Shown here in pieces: positions 58,988-64,000 of a stretch of 64,000 nucleotides of DNA (positions are counted from its first letter, which is position 1; the number at the start of each line of letters is the position of its first letter). Made by a program: the position numbers and the translations under genes. Below the pieces are notes generated by a model. It saw nothing but the letters and a program-made list of their open reading frames with translations, had not been told where the DNA came from and searched no databases. Source of the DNA: Methanolinea sp. (lineage in GTDB: Archaea > Halobacteriota > Methanomicrobia > Methanomicrobiales > Methanospirillaceae). Where the stretch lies: assembly GCA_030019395.1 (NCBI GenBank), contig JASEES010000005.1:27247-91246 (forward strand), written 5' to 3'.

Positions 58988-61636
58988 TCAGAGAGGTGAT
59001 ACCTGCCTTTCCCGAAGCCTGGAAACCTGTTCTTCCAGAAATTTTGTATACGTGACATCTTCGACAATGCCGTTGATATAAGCAATCGTCTGGTCAGGGT
59101 TGAACGTGGCAATTGCCGTTACCAGTACATGGATGATCCTGCCGTCAGGCCTGCGGAGCTGGATCTCACGGTTCTTTACGAAACCGTCTCTCTTTAGCGC
59201 AACCAGGAGTTCTGCCCTCCCCCCGGTCTCTGCAAAAAGAGAGCTGACAGAGATGTCTTTCAGAAGGTCCATGGACTCAAAACCGAGTATCCCAACAAGA
59301 GAGGTATTACCCCAGACGAATTTTCCTTCGGGGTCACCGGTTGATCGGTAAACCCCGACATTGATATCCCCGACACTTTCCCGGTACTGGCCTTCCGCGC
59401 TCTTGAGCCTCTCTTCAGCCTTCTTTTGGGAAATATCCCTGACAATTGTCGATGCACCGACAACTTTCTGTTTATCGTTGAAGATGGGGGATACCGTCAC
59501 ACAGACATCGATCACTTTACCGTCTCTTCTGACCCGCCGGGTCTCATGGGCAATCAGAGGTTCTCCGGACATCACCTGCCTGAGAATCCTGTGGACCTCT
59601 CCTTTGAGGGACGAAGGCTCGAGAATGGCAACATCCCTCCCGATTATCTCTTCTGCAGGGTAGCCGTAAATCCGTTCCGCAGCCGGGTTCCAGGTAAGGA
59701 TACGTCCATCGGGTGTTACGCTGAATATCCCTTCCTGAGAAGACCTGAAGATATCATCGAGAAGATTCTGCCTCAAGGCACTTTCAAGAAACGGAGTCAT
59801 GTCCTGGTATATGACGACGTGGTCTCCGTTGGACAGCATAACCGGCAGGAAAAGAATCTCCCGGAATTCCCCGTTCTTGCACCGGACCTTGAACTGGCGT
59901 GGACGGACTGTCCCGGGAGGAGAGGAGAAGAGATCTCCCTTCCACAAATCCCTGGCATGCCTCTGCTCTGAAAGATCCGGGAATGCCTTGATGAACCACG
60001 TCTTCCCGTCCGGGATATCATCTTTCGTGTACCCGAAGAGATCGGAAAAATGGTGGTTGAGGTAGATATACCTGCCATTCCGATCGATGATGGAGATGGG
60101 ATGCGGTGAGTTGAGGGCAATGGTCCGGAACTGTTCCCCGGACACCATCTCGGACTGGAGGAGCGCGATCTGCCGGAATATTAATCCAAGGAGTTCCAGG
60201 TATTGCAGAACGAATTCTTCGCGTGGCAGGACAGCATCGCGATCAGCAAATATCTCGACAATTCCGCAGAGCCTGTCGTTTTCACCGATTCCAGCACAGC
60301 AAACTTCGTTGGCATCCGCCACCCATTCCGGGATGCCTGCACCGGGTTTCAGGCGGGCAAGGAATGACCTGGAGAAGTGGGGAGCGGCCCAGGTGCAATT
60401 GCACGGTCCGGGCATCTTTGGGAGGACTGAAGGCGCATCCTGGATAGTATAGGAAAACGACGCTGCCCCGGAAGCACATTCCCTGCTGGATTGATCAACT
60501 ATCGCCTGGGATTCCCTGTCCATGCCCTTAAAACTACATGTTCCCGTGTCCTGATGAACCTCGAAAACAACGATACGGGATCCGGGAATCAGGGTGCCGA
60601 TATGGAGGGGAATGCGGGAAAAGATATCGTCACTGGTATTAACCCTCTGGAAATCAGCAATTGCGTTTGAAAGGAATTTCATATAGTCCTCCATTTCCCG
60701 TGTGCGGTTCCTTGACCCAATGGTATCCGTGACATCGGACCCGATGGCCAGGATATGACAAAGATGCAGGCTCTCGTCGAAAAAACCATGAAATTTCCAT
60801 TCAATCAGAGACTTTTGGCCATACGGGTCAACCATGGAGAAGATGTGCGTGATTACCGGCACCTGGTGAGAAAGGTTATTGATGGAGGATTTCAGGACCC
60901 CGGCATCCGCAGGAGCCAGAAAGGAACAGAACTCTGTCCTTTCTGCTCCCTTGGGGCGAGGGCAGAACCGTGAAAGAAACTGGGCGTTCCCTGAAATAAT
61001 ACGGCCATCGGGGAGTAACCGGATGACAAGGAGGGAGAGATCTTCCGTGATTGCGTCAAGAACCCTTTTTTCTTCATCCATCAGCCCTTGAATGTTTTCG
61101 ATTTCCGAACGATCATGAATAAGGATCATGCACCCTTCATTCCCATCCCCGCAGAGAAGGGGTCTTGACGTGATATCGTAATGGGATTGATTGTCTTTAC
61201 TGTGAAAGCGGGACGTAATTCCGCGGAGCCATTCTTCGGAGATTTCCTCTGTTGATTTCCAGGAGATAAGTTCGGAAAGAAGAGGGAATTCACTCACTTT
61301 GTGGCCTATGACACTCTCGCGTCTCTCCTCCAGGAAACCAAGGAGGGATATGTTTGCATTGACAATGGTCCCTCCGTGGTCGAGTATAAGAACCATGTCA
61401 TGGGTGGCGTCAAGGATAGAAAACCTCCCGTCTCTCCGGACGAGGGTAAAAACGCGTGTTGTTCCAAACGCATGGTCGTGAACCTGCCCCGAGACGAGGA
61501 GTGCATGGAGGTCCCGCGAGACTGAATTCCGGTGGCGCTTGAGAGTTTTTGCAATCTCGTTGATACACAACCCCTCCGGGTGGCGCGAAAGCAGTTGTTT
61601 TATTCTTTCAAGGTTTTCCGACTGCGAATGATTCAC
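58988..61636 (-). CDS. HTH-PAS-GAF multi-domain sensor regulator
   Basis: An 882-residue protein. An N-terminal winged helix (EGLCINEIAKTLKRHRNSVSRDLHALLVSG) is followed by PAS (about 65-190), PAS (200-310), GAF-like (330-495), PAS (505-625), PAS (630-745) and PAS (755-875), with PAC endings such as DISQKKAEERL. There is no histidine kinase or receiver. It is therefore a one-component DNA-binding sensor or regulator. A very G-rich leader precedes the start, with a TATATATA box near 61720. Confidence 0.85.
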   Translation of the reverse strand: MNHSQSENLERIKQLLSRHPEGLCINEIAKTLKRHRNSVSRDLHALLVSGQVHDHAFGTTRVFTLVRRDGRFSILDATHDMVLILDHGGTIVNANISLLGFLEERRESVIGHKVSEFPLLSELISWKSTEEISEEWLRGITSRFHSKDNQSHYDITSRPLLCGDGNEGCMILIHDRSEIENIQGLMDEEKRVLDAITEDLSLLVIRLLPDGRIISGNAQFLSRFCPRPKGAERTEFCSFLAPADAGVLKSSINNLSHQVPVITHIFSMVDPYGQKSLIEWKFHGFFDESLHLCHILAIGSDVTDTIGSRNRTREMEDYMKFLSNAIADFQRVNTSDDIFSRIPLHIGTLIPGSRIVVFEVHQDTGTCSFKGMDRESQAIVDQSSRECASGAASFSYTIQDAPSVLPKMPGPCNCTWAAPHFSRSFLARLKPGAGIPEWVADANEVCCAGIGENDRLCGIVEIFADRDAVLPREEFVLQYLELLGLIFRQIALLQSEMVSGEQFRTIALNSPHPISIIDRNGRYIYLNHHFSDLFGYTKDDIPDGKTWFIKAFPDLSEQRHARDLWKGDLFSSPPGTVRPRQFKVRCKNGEFREILFLPVMLSNGDHVVIYQDMTPFLESALRQNLLDDIFRSSQEGIFSVTPDGRILTWNPAAERIYGYPAEEIIGRDVAILEPSSLKGEVHRILRQVMSGEPLIAHETRRVRRDGKVIDVCVTVSPIFNDKQKVVGASTIVRDISQKKAEERLKSAEGQYRESVGDINVGVYRSTGDPEGKFVWGNTSLVGILGFESMDLLKDISVSSLFAETGGRAELLVALKRDGFVKNREIQLRRPDGRIIHVLVTAIATFNPDQTIAYINGIVEDVTYTKFLEEQVSRLRERQVSPL

Positions 61637-61906
61637 TTTCCCCCCCCTCCCCGGACAACCGGGCTCCTGGCTGACCCTTCTCCAATTGATACCGCTAGTC
61701 AGTCATTTTCTGAATGAGTATATATAACCGTGGTCTGCAAAGAAACACTGCACAACACCTGCGCATGACAGTAGTAATGGCACGAGTGCCGGGGAAGTTG
61801 CCAATCGTATCTCCAATGCTCTTCATTCTGGCAAATCGTTATTAAAAGACACCTTTTGATATAATTTCAATCCTGGTCAGGGGACCGGGGTAAAGGGAGG
61901 AAAAAA

Positions 61907-62251
61907 ATGGAACAAAAAATACCAGCCTATCAGTCCCCGGATGTGGCATATTCCCTCCGGATGGCAACAGAAGCACTCCAAAGCGGGAATTATTCCCGTG
62001 CCCTGGAGTTCATCGAAAAAACGCTCTCGATTGACCCTGATTCTGCGATGGCGTGGCACGAAAAGGCAAACTGCCTGGATGAAATGGGACGCTGCGAGGA
62101 GGCACTGAACTGTTACGAGACTGCAATCAGACTCGATTCCAACCATGCGGAGGCATGGTTCAACAAGGGACTCACTCTCAAGAAGATGGGGCGTGAAAAA
62201 GAAGCATTCGACTGCATGAGCCGGGGAGTTGATCTCGCTCTCGGGAAGTAG
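61907..62251 (+). CDS. Short TPR protein
   Basis: A 114-residue cytoplasmic protein with about three TPR repeats (ALEFIEKTLSIDPDSAMAWHEKANCLDEMG and so on). A strong GGGAGG site precedes the ATG and a TATAAT element lies near 61860. Function unknown; it lies between the HTH-PAS regulator and fdhA. Confidence 0.78.
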   Translation: MEQKIPAYQSPDVAYSLRMATEALQSGNYSRALEFIEKTLSIDPDSAMAWHEKANCLDEMGRCEEALNCYETAIRLDSNHAEAWFNKGLTLKKMGREKEAFDCMSRGVDLALGK

Positions 62252-62709
62252 GGCCTGTCCCCTCATATCTCACACTTTTCATTCATTTGTATTTTATCCG
62301 GCAGACTGGTCCGGTTTCATCATTCAAAGGCAAATGGGGTCATCAACGCGCCATCGGTTGCCCGAAGGAAGCGGCAGTGCTGATTGCATGCAGCACCGCA
62401 CGATAGATCATGACTTCCGGGGCTCCTTACCTTATTAAAAAGAAGAGAGTGAGTTTTTTTATTCCGTTTTATACGGTCACTGTGGAAACAATACCATGTT
62501 CACCTGAACACGGCAGGAAAAACATATTTCGAGTCTTTTATAAGGATGTGCGAGGCGGTATTTGCACTCACAAATGCATGGCACTATTTATATTAACCAT
62601 ATTATATTGACAATTCAGATTTTTAATATAATTCTTATTTTTTGAAAATATCGTTTAGATACTTTTATTTTATGTGGATCAATACGCGCCACCGTATACA
62701 GGTGTTTAA
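62252..62709 (+). promoter_or_regulatory. AT-rich upstream region of fdhA
   Basis: No gene seen. The last 150 bases are strongly AT-rich compared with the rest of the window, with several TATA-like stretches (TTTATATTAA and ATTATATTG around 62588-62610, TTTAATATAA near 62621). An AGGTG ribosome site stands five bases before the fdhA ATG. A long leader or multiple promoters is likely. Confidence 0.5.
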
Positions 62710-64000
62710 ATGAATGCAAAGTATGTTCAGACAACCTGTCCCTATTGCGGGACAGGGTGTTCCTTCAACCTCGTGGTGATTGACGGCAAGGTCGCCGGGA
62801 CAGCACCCTACCAGCGGTCACCCGTCAACGAGGGGAAGGTCTGCCCAAAGGGCACGTATGCCCACGAGTTCGTGAACCACCCGGACCGCCTCACGAAGCC
62901 GCTCATCAGGAAGGACGGTAAGTTCGTGGAAGCGAGCTGGGACGAGGCACTGGACCTCGTGGCCAGGAAGTTCAAGCAGTACAAGCCGGACGAGTGTGCC
63001 TGCCTGTCATCTGCACGGGTCTCCAACGAGGAGAACTACGCGATGATGAAGTTTGCACGGGGTGTCCTCAAGACGCGGCACATCGACCACTGTGCGAGGC
63101 TGTGCCACGCCTCGACGGTGGCGGGCCTTGCGGCAACGTTCGGCTCCGGGGCGATGACCAACTCGATCGGGGACATCGCGGAGTCCAAGTGCGTGTTCAT
63201 CATCGGGAGCAACACGTTCGAGCAGCACCCGCTGATCGGGCGCCGCGTGATGCAGGCGAAGGCCAACGGCGCGAAGGTGATCTACGCGGACCCGCGGTAC
63301 ACGCCGACGGCAAAGCAGGCCGACCTGTACATGCAGTTCCGGTCGGGCAGCGACGTTGCGATCTTCAACGGCCTGATGCAGGAGATCCTGAAGAACGGCT
63401 GGGAGGACAAGGAGTTCATCAAGAACCGGACGAAGGACTTCGACAAGCTCAAAGAAGAGGTCATGAAACCGGAGTACTCGCTCGAGAACGTCTCGAAGAT
63501 CTCGGGCATCCCGGTCGAGAAGTTGAAGACGGCAGCCGAGTGGATCGCCAAGGCAGAGTCGGCATGCATCCTGTATTCGATGGGGATCACGCAGCACACG
63601 ACGGGTGTCGACAACGTGAAGTCGGTCGCCAACCTCCAGATGCTGACAGGCAACCTCGGCCGGCCCGGGACGGGTGTCAACGCACTCCGCGGCCAGAACA
63701 ACGTGCAGGGCGCCTGCGACATGGGGTGCCTGCCGGTGGTCTTCTCGGGGTACCAGAAGGTGATCGACGAGGCGGCCCACAAGAAGTTTGCCGACGCCTG
63801 GGGGTTCCCGGACGGCATCTGCGAGCCGAAGAACGGGTACGAGGTCACGGTCATGATGGACGTGCTCGTCGACAAGCCCGGCGAACTCAAGTGCATGTAC
63901 ATCATGGGCGAGAACCCGATGGTCTCGGACCCTGACCTCCACCACGTGGAGAAGGCACTCAAGAACCTGGAGTTCCTCGTGGTCCAGGACATCTTCATGA
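62710..64000 (+). CDS. fdhA: Formate dehydrogenase alpha subunit, 3' end outside window
   Basis: 430 residues are visible and the frame is open to the window edge. It is a molybdopterin or tungstopterin oxidoreductase. Cys10, Cys13, Cys17 and Cys45 (TTCPYCGTGCSF ... KVCPKG) bind the N-terminal 4Fe-4S cluster. The active-site motif reads CARLCHASTVAGL, with the metal ligand Cys132 encoded by TGC, not the TGA of selenocysteine forms. Further family blocks are SNTFEQHPLIGRRVM, GITQHTTGVDNV and MLTGNLGRPGTGVNALRGQNN. It oxidises formate and passes electrons to F420 through FdhB or to heterodisulfide reductase. Confidence 0.96.
   Translation, partial: MNAKYVQTTCPYCGTGCSFNLVVIDGKVAGTAPYQRSPVNEGKVCPKGTYAHEFVNHPDRLTKPLIRKDGKFVEASWDEALDLVARKFKQYKPDECACLSSARVSNEENYAMMKFARGVLKTRHIDHCARLCHASTVAGLAATFGSGAMTNSIGDIAESKCVFIIGSNTFEQHPLIGRRVMQAKANGAKVIYADPRYTPTAKQADLYMQFRSGSDVAIFNGLMQEILKNGWEDKEFIKNRTKDFDKLKEEVMKPEYSLENVSKISGIPVEKLKTAAEWIAKAESACILYSMGITQHTTGVDNVKSVANLQMLTGNLGRPGTGVNALRGQNNVQGACDMGCLPVVFSGYQKVIDEAAHKKFADAWGFPDGICEPKNGYEVTVMMDVLVDKPGELKCMYIMGENPMVSDPDLHHVEKALKNLEFLVVQDIFM

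Noticed and set aside
63091..63117. Possible selenocysteine TGA in fdhA
   Set aside because: The codon at the metal-ligand position is TGC, and no in-frame TGA occurs.
62994..63945. Two long open frames of over 300 codons on both strands inside fdhA
   Set aside because: They are out-of-frame shadows created by the strong GC bias of the fdhA coding frame, and their products are Arg/Pro-rich low-complexity text.

Overview
The window is archaeal chromosome, most likely from a hydrogenotrophic or formate-using methanogen of the order Methanomicrobiales. The evidence is archaeal-type information-processing genes (L15e, L37ae, Rpo12, proteasome alpha, Pcc1, prefoldin beta, NAC, RIO2, SBDS, RNase P proteins), an NrpR-type domain, a TrmB-family regulator, a formate dehydrogenase alpha subunit, many PAS/HisKA_2-type sensor kinases, TATA-box promoters with leaderless or GGAGG-led starts, and an intron-containing tRNA-Tyr. 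The genus cannot be fixed from the sequence alone. The DNA is GC-rich, with AT-rich promoter patches, the clearest lying upstream of fdhA.

Region 1 (1-13451) is a signal-transduction island: four sensor histidine kinases (one cut by the window edge), three response regulators with PAS or GAF outputs and no DNA-binding domain, one small cysteine-bearing PAS protein, and a LysE-type exporter. Region 2 (13647-26648) is mixed housekeeping. It holds a flavin disulfide-oxidoreductase-like enzyme with an unknown partner, an NrpR-like effector domain, a TrmB regulator divergent from an S-layer-like protein with a palindrome between them, archaeal phosphoglucose isomerase, a minus-strand operon (tRNA thiolase, RCK potassium channel, NAD synthetase), and a tight RIO2-DUF460-ThiL operon.

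Region 3 (26651-31878) is a minus-strand block of exported proteins: a 660-residue TPR lipoprotein, two full-length and one half-length member of a secreted family, and a small exported protein made of seven 17-residue repeats. Another family member lies at 44487-45311. Region 4 (32149-43431) is the translation and proteostasis core: TrmI, NAC, PUA protein, DHH nuclease, Nnr, MoaC, then L15e-Rnp3-Rnp2-PsmA-SBDS-L37ae-Rpo12-Pcc1-PfdB. This is the classic archaeal superoperon order, but the exosome genes are missing. A LeuA/CimA-family enzyme follows on the other strand.

Region 5 (43560-55691) contains three tRNAs (Tyr with intron, Asp, Phe), two HEAT-repeat proteins, secreted proteins, MetRS, a second DHH phosphoesterase, a methyltransferase, an HdeD-like membrane protein, an orphan CheC, a phosphoribosyltransferase and an HNH-like zinc protein. 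Region 6 (55882-64000) carries an arginine deiminase/carbamate kinase pair, a YkgJ-type cysteine-cluster protein, an HTH-PAS-GAF regulator, a short TPR protein, and the start of fdhA, which encodes Cys rather than Sec at the active site.

No insertion sequence, prophage, CRISPR array or rRNA was found. I see no convincing complete new defence or metabolic system. The strongest unexplained signals are the secreted-protein family with leader hairpins, the 17-residue repeat protein, the nested NAC/PUA/DHH overlaps, the structured L15e leader, and the TrmB/S-layer palindrome.
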